NCBI RefSeq assembly: GCF_036053395.1
Contig: NZ_CP107942.1
Span: forward strand, 2,756,501-2,820,500
Direction of reading: 5' to 3'
DNA length: 64,000 nt
Origin: Actinoplanes sp. NBC_00393
GTDB taxonomy: Bacteria > Actinomycetota > Actinomycetes > Mycobacteriales > Micromonosporaceae
The notes under the pieces are model-generated. The model was not told where the DNA came from, ran no database searches, and worked only from the letters and a program-made list of their open reading frames with translations. The position numbers were made by a program, and so were the translations under genes. Positions 50,423 to 58,607 of this stretch are shown in pieces. Position 1 is the first letter of the stretch. Each line of letters opens with the position of its first letter.

Positions 50423-51741
50423 CCACGGTGCGGCAGGAGAACCGGACGCGGACGAGCGACCTGATCGCGTACGCCACCGGCTCGATCGGCATGGGCGTCT
50501 GGGTGACCGTGCCCGGCCTGCTGCTGCTCTACTTCCTCACCCACACGCTCGGCGTCTCCCCGTTCCTGGCCGGCCTCACCCTGCTGCTGCCGAAGATCAT
50601 CGACGTGGTCGTGCATCCGCTGCTGGGCAGCCGCTCCGACCGCGACGCCCGCCGGGCCGGGCACCGGCGCGGCCTGCTGCGTTTCGGCCTGCTGCTCGCC
50701 GTGGCGATGGTCGGCATGTTCACCGTTCCGGCCGGACTGTCCGGTCCGGCGGCCGCGCTGTGGGTCGGCGGCTGGTTCATCGCCGGGAACCTGCTGTTCG
50801 CCTGCTTCCAGGTGCCGTACCTGACCACCCCGTCGGACCTGCGGGTCGGCTACCACGAGCGCACCCGCGTCTTCATGTTCCGGATGCTGTTCCTGACCCT
50901 CGGCCTGCTCGGCGCCGGCGTCGCAGCCCCCGCCTTGGTGGCCGCGGGCGGGCGCGGCGACTACGCCCGGATGGCGCTGCTGCTGTCCGGGATCATGGTC
51001 GTCTCCGGCCTGGTCGCGCTGACCGGGGTGCGCCGCCTCACCGACCATGCCGGATTCCGGACGCCGGACGAGCACGCCCACTCCACCCTCGGCGACATCG
51101 CGATCGCCTGGCGCGACCGCGACTTCCGGGCCCTGGTGCTGTCCTACCTGTTCACCGGCACCACCACCCATCTTTTCCTGGCCGCGCTGCCGTTCTACAC
51201 CGAGTACGTCTTCGGCAACTCCGGCCTGACCGCGGTGTTCATGGGCGCCTTCCTCGGCCCGGCCGTCGTCGCCGGCCCGGTCTGGGCGAAGGTGTCACGG
51301 CGCATCGGCAAACAGCGCGGCCTGCTGATCTCCCAGGCAATCTTCGTGACCGGTTCCCTCGCGCCGCTGCTCGGCTACGGCACCGTCCCGGCCGTCGCCG
51401 TGGTCGTCGCGCTGGGCATCGCGTTCGCCGGGTTGCAGCTGTTCGCGTTCTCGATGGTCCCGGACGCGGTCGCCGCCGCCGAAGCGCGCGGCATCGCCCG
51501 GGCCGGCGCCTACACCGGCGTCTGGACCGCCACCGAGGCGACCGGAACCGCGATCGGCCCGTACGTGTACTCCGCGGTGCTCGCTGTCGGCGGCTTCATC
51601 GCCACCACCGAAGGGCAGACGGTGACCCAGCCGGACTCCGCGCACACCGCGCTGCTGCTCGGCTTCACCGCGGTGCCGGCCGCGCTGATGGCCGTGGCTC
51701 TGGCGTTCCAGCTGCGCTGGACACTCGACCAAACGCGCTGA
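50419..51741 (+). CDS. MFS/GPH-type transporter
   Basis: 440 residues, about 12 membrane segments. The N-terminal YATGSIGMGVWVTVPGLLLLY and LPKIIDVVVHPLLGSRSDR resemble the glycoside-pentoside-hexuronide cation symporter family (MFS_2), where the second loop D-x-x-x-D-P-x-x-G-x-x-SD is diagnostic; here it is IIDVVVHPLLGSRSDRD. It should take up or export a small organic solute with a cation. The start overlaps the SDR stop (ATGA). Substrate unknown; steroid- or sugar-like compounds are usual for this family. Confidence 0.85.
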   Translation: MTTVRQENRTRTSDLIAYATGSIGMGVWVTVPGLLLLYFLTHTLGVSPFLAGLTLLLPKIIDVVVHPLLGSRSDRDARRAGHRRGLLRFGLLLAVAMVGMFTVPAGLSGPAAALWVGGWFIAGNLLFACFQVPYLTTPSDLRVGYHERTRVFMFRMLFLTLGLLGAGVAAPALVAAGGRGDYARMALLLSGIMVVSGLVALTGVRRLTDHAGFRTPDEHAHSTLGDIAIAWRDRDFRALVLSYLFTGTTTHLFLAALPFYTEYVFGNSGLTAVFMGAFLGPAVVAGPVWAKVSRRIGKQRGLLISQAIFVTGSLAPLLGYGTVPAVAVVVALGIAFAGLQLFAFSMVPDAVAAAEARGIARAGAYTGVWTATEATGTAIGPYVYSAVLAVGGFIATTEGQTVTQPDSAHTALLLGFTAVPAALMAVALAFQLRWTLDQTR

Positions 51742-51748
51742 TCAGCGG

Positions 51749-53080
51749 TCACCACGCGGTGAGCACCAGATGGTTCACCAGCAGCGCGGTGCCCGCCTGC
51801 ACTCCCAGCCACGCGCGGCGGTCGCGGTGCGGCAGCAGGACCGCCGCAGCCGGCAACCAGATCGCGAACGGCAGCCAGATCCGCTCCACCTCGGCCTTGC
51901 TCAGGCCGGACAGGTCCGCTGCCAGTGCGGCGGCGGCCCACGCGAGCACCAGCAAGGCCACCCGGCAGTGTCGGGCGCAGGCGACAGCGCGGCGCAGCAC
52001 CACCGCCGCGGCCGGGCCGGCGCACACCGCCAGGGCGGCAAGGTTCGCCCAGATCCAATACGCGTACGGGCGTTCGCTGGCCAACCCTTGGTAATAGCGC
52101 TGCCGGACGAGGTGGTAGCCGTCCCACCAGGCGAAACCGAGCAGGGTCATCGTGGCCACCACCGCGGCGGCGGCGGGCACGGCCCAGCACAGCAGCCGCA
52201 GCCGGTCGCGGAACAGCCACATCAGCGCCAGCGCCGGCACGGCGAGCAGGATCAGACCATAGGAGAGGTACGCGCACGCGGCCAGAGCGGCCCCACCGGC
52301 GGCAACCGCCCACCGCGACGCGCGGGCGAGCCCAACCGCCAGCAGGGCCACCGCGCCCGCGGCCGCACCGGCGAACAGGCCGTCGGCGGAGACACCGATC
52401 CACACCGCGCCGGGAAACAGCACCAGGAACGGCAGGGCGGCCCGGGCGTCGCGTTCGTCGCCGACCGCCCGCACGGTGACCGCGACCGCCACGACCGCGG
52501 CGCAGCCGGCCAGCACGCACAGCGTCGCGGCCCAGGCGCCGCCGCCGAGCCCGAGCCGGTCCAGGCCGACGAACACGAGCAGGGCGCCGGGCGGATGCCC
52601 GGCGACGTGGGTGGTCCACGGGTCGGCGCCGCCCTCCACGATGCGCCCGGCGAATCCACGCACCATGGCCGGCACGTCGGTCACGCCGGGCACCTCGGCG
52701 AGGTACTCGAACCGGGTGGTCAGCCGGCCGGCCACCCCGCGCTGCCAGCCGTCCACCAGCGCCAGCGCGAAGGTCCAGGCCACCGACGTCGCCCAGGCAG
52801 CCGCCAGCAGCCGGCGCCACGGCAACTGCCCGGCCAGCCGCGGACCCCAGCAGATCACGGTGACGGCGACGGCCACCGCGGCCGGCGTGCCGGGACCGGC
52901 GTGCGGCAGCACGTGCCCGAACAGCGGGGCGGCCGATGCGCGAACCGGCCGGCCCATCCAGCCGAGGACCGCGCCGGCCAGCGCGGCGGCCGCGACCAGC
53001 GCGAGAACCACGCCGAGCGTCCACCGGTCGGCCTGCGACGACAACCAGGGGCGACGGGTCAGCTGCGCAGGGGCGCGCAC
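51749..53080 (-). CDS. Polytopic membrane glycosyltransferase-like protein
   Basis: 443 residues from GTG 53080, with about 10-12 hydrophobic segments in GT-C fashion (LGVVLALVAAAALAGAVLGW first). A long first extracytoplasmic loop holds FAGRIVEGGADPWTTHVAGHP and PPGALLVFVGLDRLG; TH-x-AGHPPG-like loops are typical of actinobacterial GT-C mannosyltransferase-type proteins using polyprenyl-phosphate sugar. Sugar and acceptor unknown. It starts 22 bases inside the end of the epimerase gene, so the two are translated together. Both stand divergent from a glycosyltransferase-methyltransferase operon. Tail to tail with the transporter gene, 7 bases. Confidence 0.7.
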   Translation of the reverse strand: MRAPAQLTRRPWLSSQADRWTLGVVLALVAAAALAGAVLGWMGRPVRASAAPLFGHVLPHAGPGTPAAVAVAVTVICWGPRLAGQLPWRRLLAAAWATSVAWTFALALVDGWQRGVAGRLTTRFEYLAEVPGVTDVPAMVRGFAGRIVEGGADPWTTHVAGHPPGALLVFVGLDRLGLGGGAWAATLCVLAGCAAVVAVAVTVRAVGDERDARAALPFLVLFPGAVWIGVSADGLFAGAAAGAVALLAVGLARASRWAVAAGGAALAACAYLSYGLILLAVPALALMWLFRDRLRLLCWAVPAAAAVVATMTLLGFAWWDGYHLVRQRYYQGLASERPYAYWIWANLAALAVCAGPAAAVVLRRAVACARHCRVALLVLAWAAAALAADLSGLSKAEVERIWLPFAIWLPAAAVLLPHRDRRAWLGVQAGTALLVNHLVLTAW

Positions 53081-54096
53081 GCGAACTCCCGTACCCCGGC
53101 GGTGGGCGCGATCGCCGCGCGGAAGCCCAGTTCGGCGGCGGCCCGCTGCGGCGAGGCCACCACGTGCCGCACGTCGCCCAGCCGGAACCGGCCGGTCACC
53201 TGCGGGGCCGGCCCGCCGAAGGCGCCGGCCAGGGCGCCGGCCATCGCGCCCACGCTCATCGGCCGGCCCGAGGCGACGTTGTACGCCCGGAAGCCGTCCC
53301 CGGCACCGAGCGCCGCCACATTCGCCGCCGCCACGTCCTCGACATGCACGAAGTCGCGCAACTGCCGCCCGTCCTCGAACACCTGCGGCGCCCGGCCCTG
53401 CTCCAGCGCGGACCGGAACATCGCCGCCACCCCGCAGTACGGGGTGTCGCGGGGCATGCCCGGCCCGTACACGTTGTGGTAGCGCAGCGCGGCCACCGCG
53501 GCGCCGCATTCACGTGCCCAGGCCGCGCACAGGTGTTCCTGGGCGACCTTGGTCGCCGCATAGACGCTGCGCGGATCCACCGGGGCGTCCTCGCTCACCC
53601 GCCCGGCGCTCAGTGTCGTCCCGCAGTCCGGGCACCGCGGATCGAACCGGCCCGCCGCCAGATCGGCGGTGTCGCGCGGCGCCGGCCGGACCGGGCCGTG
53701 CCGCGGACACGACCAGGCGCCCTCGCCGTACACCACCATCGAGCTGGCCAGCACCAGCCGCCGGATCCCGGCCTCGGCCATCGCCGCGAGCAGCACCGCG
53801 GTGCCCAGGTCGTTGCAGCCGACGTACTCCGGAAGATCGTCGGGCCCGGCGCCGAGACCGACCAGTGCCGCCTGGTGGATCACCACGTCGACGCCGCGCA
53901 GCGCCTCGCGGACCGCTGCCCGCTCCCGCAGGTCGGCGCGGTGCATCACGACACCGTCCGGTGTCCGTGGCGGCTCGCGGTGCGCCGCCGGATGAGCGCA
54001 GTCCAGGACGGACACGTCATGGTCGGCGGCGAGCAGGGCGGCGGTCACGGCCGTACCGATGAACCCGGCTCCGCCGGTCACGAGAATGTGCGTCAT
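53059..54096 (-). CDS. NAD-dependent epimerase/dehydratase with an inserted zinc-ribbon-like loop
   Basis: 345 residues of the extended SDR (nucleotide-sugar epimerase) type: VTGGAGFIGTAVTAAL, ASSMVVYGEG (catalytic Ser), Y-x-x-x-K in SVYAATKVAQEHL, and YHNVYGPGMPRDTPYCGV. Between the Ser strand and the Tyr helix is an insert of about 45 residues with SCPRHG and RCPDCG, likely a bound metal. Such inserts occur in an actinobacterial subgroup. It should modify an NDP-sugar for the linked membrane glycosyltransferase. ATG 54096; divergent from the GT2 operon, 132 bases between starts, a likely shared control region. Confidence 0.85.
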   Translation of the reverse strand: MTHILVTGGAGFIGTAVTAALLAADHDVSVLDCAHPAAHREPPRTPDGVVMHRADLRERAAVREALRGVDVVIHQAALVGLGAGPDDLPEYVGCNDLGTAVLLAAMAEAGIRRLVLASSMVVYGEGAWSCPRHGPVRPAPRDTADLAAGRFDPRCPDCGTTLSAGRVSEDAPVDPRSVYAATKVAQEHLCAAWARECGAAVAALRYHNVYGPGMPRDTPYCGVAAMFRSALEQGRAPQVFEDGRQLRDFVHVEDVAAANVAALGAGDGFRAYNVASGRPMSVGAMAGALAGAFGGPAPQVTGRFRLGDVRHVVASPQRAAAELGFRAAIAPTAGVREFACAPLRS

Positions 54097-54228
54097 GCCG
54101 GCGACCGTAGGCCCGCCGGCCGGGGTCCGCAGCCTGCGGAGCCGATCCGTCAGCGGTTCGTAAGGACTGTCACGGGCGTTCGCGTTCGGTAAGAATTGGC
54201 GGCCCTGACCAGGGCTAACTTCCAGTCC

Positions 54229-54888
54229 ATGACCGATGTGGTGTTGCCCTGCCTGAACGAGGCCGCCGCCCTGCCGTGGCTGCTGGCCCGGATGCCGGAC
54301 GGCTACCGGCCGATCCTGGCCGACAACGGTTCCACCGACGGCTCCCGCGAGGTGGCCCGCCGGCACGGCGCCCGGGTGATCGAGGTCGCCGAGCGCGGCT
54401 ACGGCGCCGCGGTGCACGCCGGGATCCTCGCCGCCGATCCGGTCGACGGCGTGGTGTGCGTGCTCGACGCCGACGGGTCCTTCGACCCGGCGGAGCTGCC
54501 CCGGCTGGCCGGCCCGGTCCGGGCCGGCGACGCCGACCTGGTGTGCGGGCGCCGCCGGCCGACCAGCGCCCGGGCCTGGCCGGCGCATGCCCGGGCCGGC
54601 AACGCGGTCCTGGCCCATCGGGTACGCCGGGCCACCGGCCTGCCCGTGCACGACATCGCCCCGATGCGTGCCGCCCGCCGCGACGCCCTGCTCGCCCTCG
54701 ATCTGCGCGATCGGCGCTGCGGCTACCCGCTGGAGCTGCTGCTGGGCGCGGCCCGGACCGGCTGGCGGGTGCGGGAGGTCGACGTCGCGTACCGGCCGCG
54801 GGCCGCCGGAACGCGGTCGAAGGTGACCGGCACGCTGCGCGGCACCCTCGTCGCCATCCACGACATGCGGGCGGTGCTGGCCCGATGA
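54229..54888 (+). CDS. Family 2 glycosyltransferase
   Basis: 219 residues. The GT-A fold is shown by DVVLPCLNEAAALPWLL, ADNGSTDGSREVARRHG, and the metal-binding VLDADGSFDPAELP (D-x-D). It lacks a membrane domain, so it would act in the cytoplasm with an NDP-sugar donor on a lipid or small acceptor. ATG 54229; the upstream in-frame ATG at 54196 adds 11 unlikely residues. First gene of a seven-gene operon with 4-base overlaps to the next. Confidence 0.85.
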   Translation: MTDVVLPCLNEAAALPWLLARMPDGYRPILADNGSTDGSREVARRHGARVIEVAERGYGAAVHAGILAADPVDGVVCVLDADGSFDPAELPRLAGPVRAGDADLVCGRRRPTSARAWPAHARAGNAVLAHRVRRATGLPVHDIAPMRAARRDALLALDLRDRRCGYPLELLLGAARTGWRVREVDVAYRPRAAGTRSKVTGTLRGTLVAIHDMRAVLAR

Positions 54889-55652
54889 TCCAGCTGCTGG
54901 TGATGGCGAAGGCGCCGGTGCCCGGACGGGTGAAGACCCGGCTCTGCCCGCCCTGCACCCCGCAGACCGCAGCGGCGATCGCGGCCGCCGCGCTCGCCGA
55001 CACGCTGCGCACCGCGATCGGGGTTCCGGCTGTGCGGCGCACGCTCGTGCTCGACGGCGACCACCCGGTCCCGCTCGGCTGGGCGTGCGTGCCCCAGCGC
55101 GGCACCGGCCTGGGGGAGCGGCTGGCGGCCGCGTTCGCCGACACCGCCCTGCCCGGGGTGCCGTCGCTGCTGATCGGCATGGACACGCCCCAGCTGACCG
55201 GCCGGATGCTGCGGGACGCGGCCGCACAACTGTGCCGCACCCCGGCAGTGCTGGGTCCGGCCGACGACGGCGGCTGGTGGGCGCTGGGCCTGCACGACGC
55301 CACCCACGCCGCGGTGCTGCCGCAGGTGCCGATGTCCACCGCGACGACCGGCGAGCACACCCTGGCAGCGTTGCACGGCCGCGGTCTGCGCCCGGCCCTG
55401 CTGCCGCGCCTGCGCGACGTCGACACCGCCGCGGACGCTGTCACCGTCGCGGCGGCCTGCCCGCCGGGCGCCCGGTTCCCGGCCGCCGTGGCCCGGTGGC
55501 TGCCGGCCGGCAACACCGGAAAGCCACCGGCCGTCGTCGCCCGGCCGATGACCGGCGGCCGCACCGGGAAGCCGCCCGCCGCTGCCACCCTGCCGATGAC
55601 CAGCACCAACGCGGGGAAGCCGCCGTCGATGGCCGGGGGTGAGACGCTGTGA
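54885..55652 (+). CDS. DUF2064/TIGR04282-type transferase with a repeated C-terminal tail
   Basis: 255 residues. The GT-A-like domain (LVMAKAPVPGRVKTRLCP, GERLAAAFAD, LIGMDTPQL, GPADDGGWWALGL) matches the DUF2064 family, annotated as transferase 1 in rSAM/selenodomain or arsenosugar-type gene sets; true activity is not established. From about residue 206 the tail carries two and a half 16-residue repeats beginning GKPP. It starts with ATGA overlap to the GT2 gene and its end overlaps the methyltransferase GTG. The tail is probably disordered and not part of the active fold. Confidence 0.8.
   Translation: MIQLLVMAKAPVPGRVKTRLCPPCTPQTAAAIAAAALADTLRTAIGVPAVRRTLVLDGDHPVPLGWACVPQRGTGLGERLAAAFADTALPGVPSLLIGMDTPQLTGRMLRDAAAQLCRTPAVLGPADDGGWWALGLHDATHAAVLPQVPMSTATTGEHTLAALHGRGLRPALLPRLRDVDTAADAVTVAAACPPGARFPAAVARWLPAGNTGKPPAVVARPMTGGRTGKPPAAATLPMTSTNAGKPPSMAGGETL
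55518..55640 (+). repeat. 48-base tandem repeat, about 2.5 units, in the DUF2064 gene
   Basis: Units start at 55518, 55566 and 55614, each opening with a GKPP codon block (GGAAAGCCACC, GGGAAGCCGCC, GGGAAGCCGCC). Spacing is exactly 48 bases, which keeps the frame. The third unit is cut short at the end of the gene. Copy number may vary between strains. Confidence 0.8.
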
Positions 55653-56329
55653 ACCAGGCGCTCACCGCCTGCCCGCCCGGCGAGCAGGCCGCACTCGACC
55701 TCTACGACAGTGCCCTGCTGCGGGCCGTCACCGGCGGGGAAGCGCAGCTGGTGATGCGGGCGCCGGACGGCCGTGAACACCGGGTGGACGCCGCCGCGTG
55801 GTGCCGGGCCGCCCGTCCCGGCGATCGCGGACTGCTCGAACGCTGCACCGGCGCGACCCTCGACGTCGGCTGCGGTCCGGGCCGGCTCACCGGCGCCCTG
55901 CTGCGCCGTGGCCGGCCGGTGCTCGGCATCGACGTGAGCGCGGCGGCCGTACGCCTGACCCGCGCGCGCGGCGCCCCGGCCCTGCGCCGCGACGTGTTCG
56001 CGCCGGTGCCCGGGCACGGCCGCTGGGAGCACCTGCTGCTCGCCGACGGCAACCTCGGCATCGGCGGCGACCCGGCCGCGCTGCTGCGGCGCTGCCGTGA
56101 CCTGCTCGCCGCGCACGGCCGGCTGCACACCGAAGTGGAACCGCCCGGCACCGGCAGCTGGTCCGGCCCGGCCACCCTGCACGACGGTGCCGGCAGCTCA
56201 GGCGCGCCACTTCGCTGGGCGCAGGTCGCCGCCGACGATCTGGCGCCCCTGGCCCACGCCGCGGGCCTGCACATCCGTACGAGCTGGACGGAGGCCGGCC
56301 GATGGTTCACGACCCTGGCTCCCGCGTGA
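55649..56329 (+). CDS. Class I SAM-dependent methyltransferase
   Basis: 226 residues. SAM-binding motif I is LDVGCGPGRLTGALL, motif II GIDVSAAAVRLTRARG, and motif III region LLADGNLGIGGDP. The N-terminal segment (LTACPPGEQAALDLYDSALL) and the EVEPPG loop are typical of the small Methyltransf_25-like proteins found in these operons. Acceptor unknown. GTG 55649 overlaps the DUF2064 stop, and the molybdopterin oxidoreductase begins 28 bases before this gene ends. Confidence 0.85.
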   Translation: MNQALTACPPGEQAALDLYDSALLRAVTGGEAQLVMRAPDGREHRVDAAAWCRAARPGDRGLLERCTGATLDVGCGPGRLTGALLRRGRPVLGIDVSAAAVRLTRARGAPALRRDVFAPVPGHGRWEHLLLADGNLGIGGDPAALLRRCRDLLAAHGRLHTEVEPPGTGSWSGPATLHDGAGSSGAPLRWAQVAADDLAPLAHAAGLHIRTSWTEAGRWFTTLAPA

Positions 56330-57486
56330 GCCGGACCCTGACCTGGCTCACCGAGCCACCCCGGCGCGGGCCGCTGCGCCCCGGCGCCTTCTCGTCCCCG
56401 CTGCGCTCGGCCCGGCTGACCAGCCTGCTCGGCATCGCGCTCGCCGTCGCGTTCGGGATCTGCTTCGTCACCGGTGTGCTCAGCCACCTGATTCAGCAGC
56501 CGCCCGGCTGGTTCCGGTGGCCGTCGCGCCCGGCCGGCCTTTACCGCTTCACCCAGGGCCTGCACGTGGCGACCGGCCTGGCGGTCGTGCCGCTACTCGG
56601 CGCGAAACTCTGGTCGGTCTACCCGCGGCTGTTCACCTGGCCGCTGCTGCGCGGCGCGGCGCACGCCGCCGAGCGGCTGTCGGTCGCCGCGCTGGTCGCG
56701 GCGGCACTGTTCCAGGTGGTCAGCGGCATTCTGAACACGGCCTACTGGTACGCGCCGATGCCGTTCTTCTTCACCGCCGCGCACTACTGGGTCGCCTGGC
56801 TCGCCATCGGCGCGCTCCTGGTGCACATCGGCGTGCAGCTTCCCGCCGTGCGGCGCGCCGGGCCGCCTGTACCCGGGGAGACGGTCGGGCGCCGCCAGGT
56901 CCTGCTGGCGGCCGGCGCGGCAGCCGGGGTCATCACGATCGCCACCGTCGGCCAGACCGTCCGCCCGCTGGCCGCCGTCTCCGTGCTCGCGCCACGGCGT
57001 CCCGGCACCGGACCGCAGGGACTGCCGGTCAACCGCACCGCAGCTGCAGCCGGGGTCCAGGAGTCCGCGATGGACCCCGCCTACCGCCTCACCGTCACCG
57101 GCTTCGGCCGCAGCGTCGAGCTGAGCCGCGCCGACCTGGCGGCTCTGCCGCAGCACACCGCGGTCCTGCCGATCGCCTGCGTGGAGGGCTGGAGCGCGGT
57201 CGGCACCTGGTCCGGGGTACGGCTGCGCGACCTCGCCGCTCTCGTCGGCGCCGACCTCGCCGGATGCGAGGCCCAGGTGGAGTCCCTGCAGCCGGCCGGC
57301 CGGTACCGCACGTCGGTGGTGGCCGGCCCGCACCTGGCCGACGGCGCCACCCTGATCGCGCTGCGGCTCGGCGGCGAGGACCTGGCACTCGACCACGGCT
57401 ACCCGGCCCGGCTGATCGCGCCGAACCGGCCCGGCGTCCTGCAGACCAAATGGGTCGACCGGATCACGCTGCGGAGCGTCCGGTGA
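56302..57486 (+). CDS. Molybdopterin-dependent oxidoreductase with an N-terminal cytochrome b-like membrane domain
   Basis: 394 residues. Residues 40-210 hold four to five membrane segments with spaced His (VLSHLIQQ, QGLHVATG, AAHYWVAWL, VHIGVQL), suggesting heme b. After a basic GRRQVLLAAG stretch, like a Tat signal, follows a sulfite-oxidase-type domain: VLPIACVEGWSAVGTWSGV, where Cys is the Mo ligand, and a final LIAPNRPGVLQTKWVDRI. The domain lies outside the membrane. No classical dimerisation domain, so it is of the YedY-like short type. Substrate unknown; methionine sulfoxide or a sugar-linked group is possible in this operon. Confidence 0.85.
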   Translation: MVHDPGSRVSRTLTWLTEPPRRGPLRPGAFSSPLRSARLTSLLGIALAVAFGICFVTGVLSHLIQQPPGWFRWPSRPAGLYRFTQGLHVATGLAVVPLLGAKLWSVYPRLFTWPLLRGAAHAAERLSVAALVAAALFQVVSGILNTAYWYAPMPFFFTAAHYWVAWLAIGALLVHIGVQLPAVRRAGPPVPGETVGRRQVLLAAGAAAGVITIATVGQTVRPLAAVSVLAPRRPGTGPQGLPVNRTAAAAGVQESAMDPAYRLTVTGFGRSVELSRADLAALPQHTAVLPIACVEGWSAVGTWSGVRLRDLAALVGADLAGCEAQVESLQPAGRYRTSVVAGPHLADGATLIALRLGGEDLALDHGYPARLIAPNRPGVLQTKWVDRITLRSVR

Positions 57487-57902
57487 GACGTGCGCTCATC
57501 GCCGCCGGTGCGCTGACCATGGCGTACGCGCTGATCGGCGCCGTCACCGACAGCGACGTCGACCACCTCGGCGTGCTGGCGTTCCTGCTCGCCGTCCTGC
57601 TGCTGCACGACGCCGTGTTCCTGCCGCTCCTGCTGGCCGCCGGCGCCCTGATCCGCCGCGTGATCCCGTCCGGCTGGCAGGCCACGGTCCGCACGGCGGC
57701 CGCCGTCGACCTGGCCGTCGTCGTGGTAGCGCTGCCACTCGTGCTGGGCTTCGGAAGATCGCCGGGCAACCCCAGCGTGCTGCCTCGCCCGTACGCCGCC
57801 GGTCTGCTCCTGACCCTGGCCGTGTGCACCGGGACCGTCCTGGCGTGCCGTAAGAAAATCGAAAGATCGCCGGGCGGGCGCCGCAGGCGCCCGAGTGAGT
57901 AA
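57483..57902 (+). CDS. Small membrane protein of the glycoconjugate operon
   Basis: 139 residues from GTG 57483 (GTGA overlap with the oxidoreductase stop). Four hydrophobic segments: RALIAAGALTMAYALIGAV, GVLAFLLAVLLLHDAVFL, VDLAVVVVALPLVLGF and AAGLLLTLAVCTGTVLACR; the tail is basic (KKIERSPGGRRRR). No family recognised. The HLGVLAFLLA...LLHD segment, with an Asp in the membrane, is common to similar actinobacterial proteins beside SUOX-type genes. It probably forms a unit with the oxidoreductase. A response regulator begins nine bases later. Confidence 0.65.
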   Translation: MRRALIAAGALTMAYALIGAVTDSDVDHLGVLAFLLAVLLLHDAVFLPLLLAAGALIRRVIPSGWQATVRTAAAVDLAVVVVALPLVLGFGRSPGNPSVLPRPYAAGLLLTLAVCTGTVLACRKKIERSPGGRRRRPSE

Positions 57903-57911
57903 CCTCCGAAC

Positions 57912-58607
57912 GTGACCCACCAGGTACTCGTCGTCGACGACGACCCGACCGTCAGTGACGTCGTGCGCCGCTACCTCGAGCAGGACGGCTGCCGGGTGCG
58001 GCTGGCCGCCGACGGTCTCGCCGCGCTCGCCGCCGTCGACGCCGAACGCCCCGACCTCGTCGTGCTCGACCTGATGCTCGGCGGCCTCGACGGTCTCGAG
58101 GTGTGCCGGCGCCTGCAGCGCGAGCAACCCGGCCTGCCGGTCGTCATGCTCACCGCGCTCGGCGAGGAGAGCGACCGGGTGCTCGGCCTGGAGGTCGGCG
58201 CCGACGACTACGTGACCAAACCGTTCAGTCCGCGCGAGCTGGTCCTGCGGGTGCGGTCGGTGCTGCGCCGTACGGCGCCGGCCGCGACGCCGCGGCCCGC
58301 CCTGCTGCGCGACGGCGCGCTGAGCGCCGACACCGGCCGCCGCACCGCCGAACTGGACGGCCGGCCACTCGCCCTGACGGTACGCGAGTTCGACCTGCTG
58401 GAGTTCCTGATGCGCAACCCGGCCCGGGTGTGGTCGCGCGCCGAGCTGCTCGACCGGGTGTGGGGCTGGAACTTCGGCGACCAGTCCACCGTCACCGTCC
58501 ACGTGCGCCGCCTGCGCGAGAAGATCGAGCCGGACCCGGCCGCGCCCACCCGGCTCGTCACCGTCTGGGGCGTCGGCTACCGCTACGAACCGGCCGGCCA
58601 TGCGTGA
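57912..58607 (+). CDS. OmpR family response regulator
   Basis: 231 residues from GTG 57912. Receiver with the DDD acid cluster at 10-12, phosphoacceptor Asp53 in VLDLMLGG, Thr in MLTAL and Lys in YVTKPFSPREL; winged-helix output domain with LTVREFDLLEFLMRNPARVW, VWGWNFGDQSTVTVHVRRLR and the C-terminal GVGYRYEP hairpin. It is in the same operon as the transferases and is followed, eight bases overlapping, by its histidine kinase. Probably controls this operon or the divergent epimerase pair. Confidence 0.92.
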   Translation: MTHQVLVVDDDPTVSDVVRRYLEQDGCRVRLAADGLAALAAVDAERPDLVVLDLMLGGLDGLEVCRRLQREQPGLPVVMLTALGEESDRVLGLEVGADDYVTKPFSPRELVLRVRSVLRRTAPAATPRPALLRDGALSADTGRRTAELDGRPLALTVREFDLLEFLMRNPARVWSRAELLDRVWGWNFGDQSTVTVHVRRLREKIEPDPAAPTRLVTVWGVGYRYEPAGHA

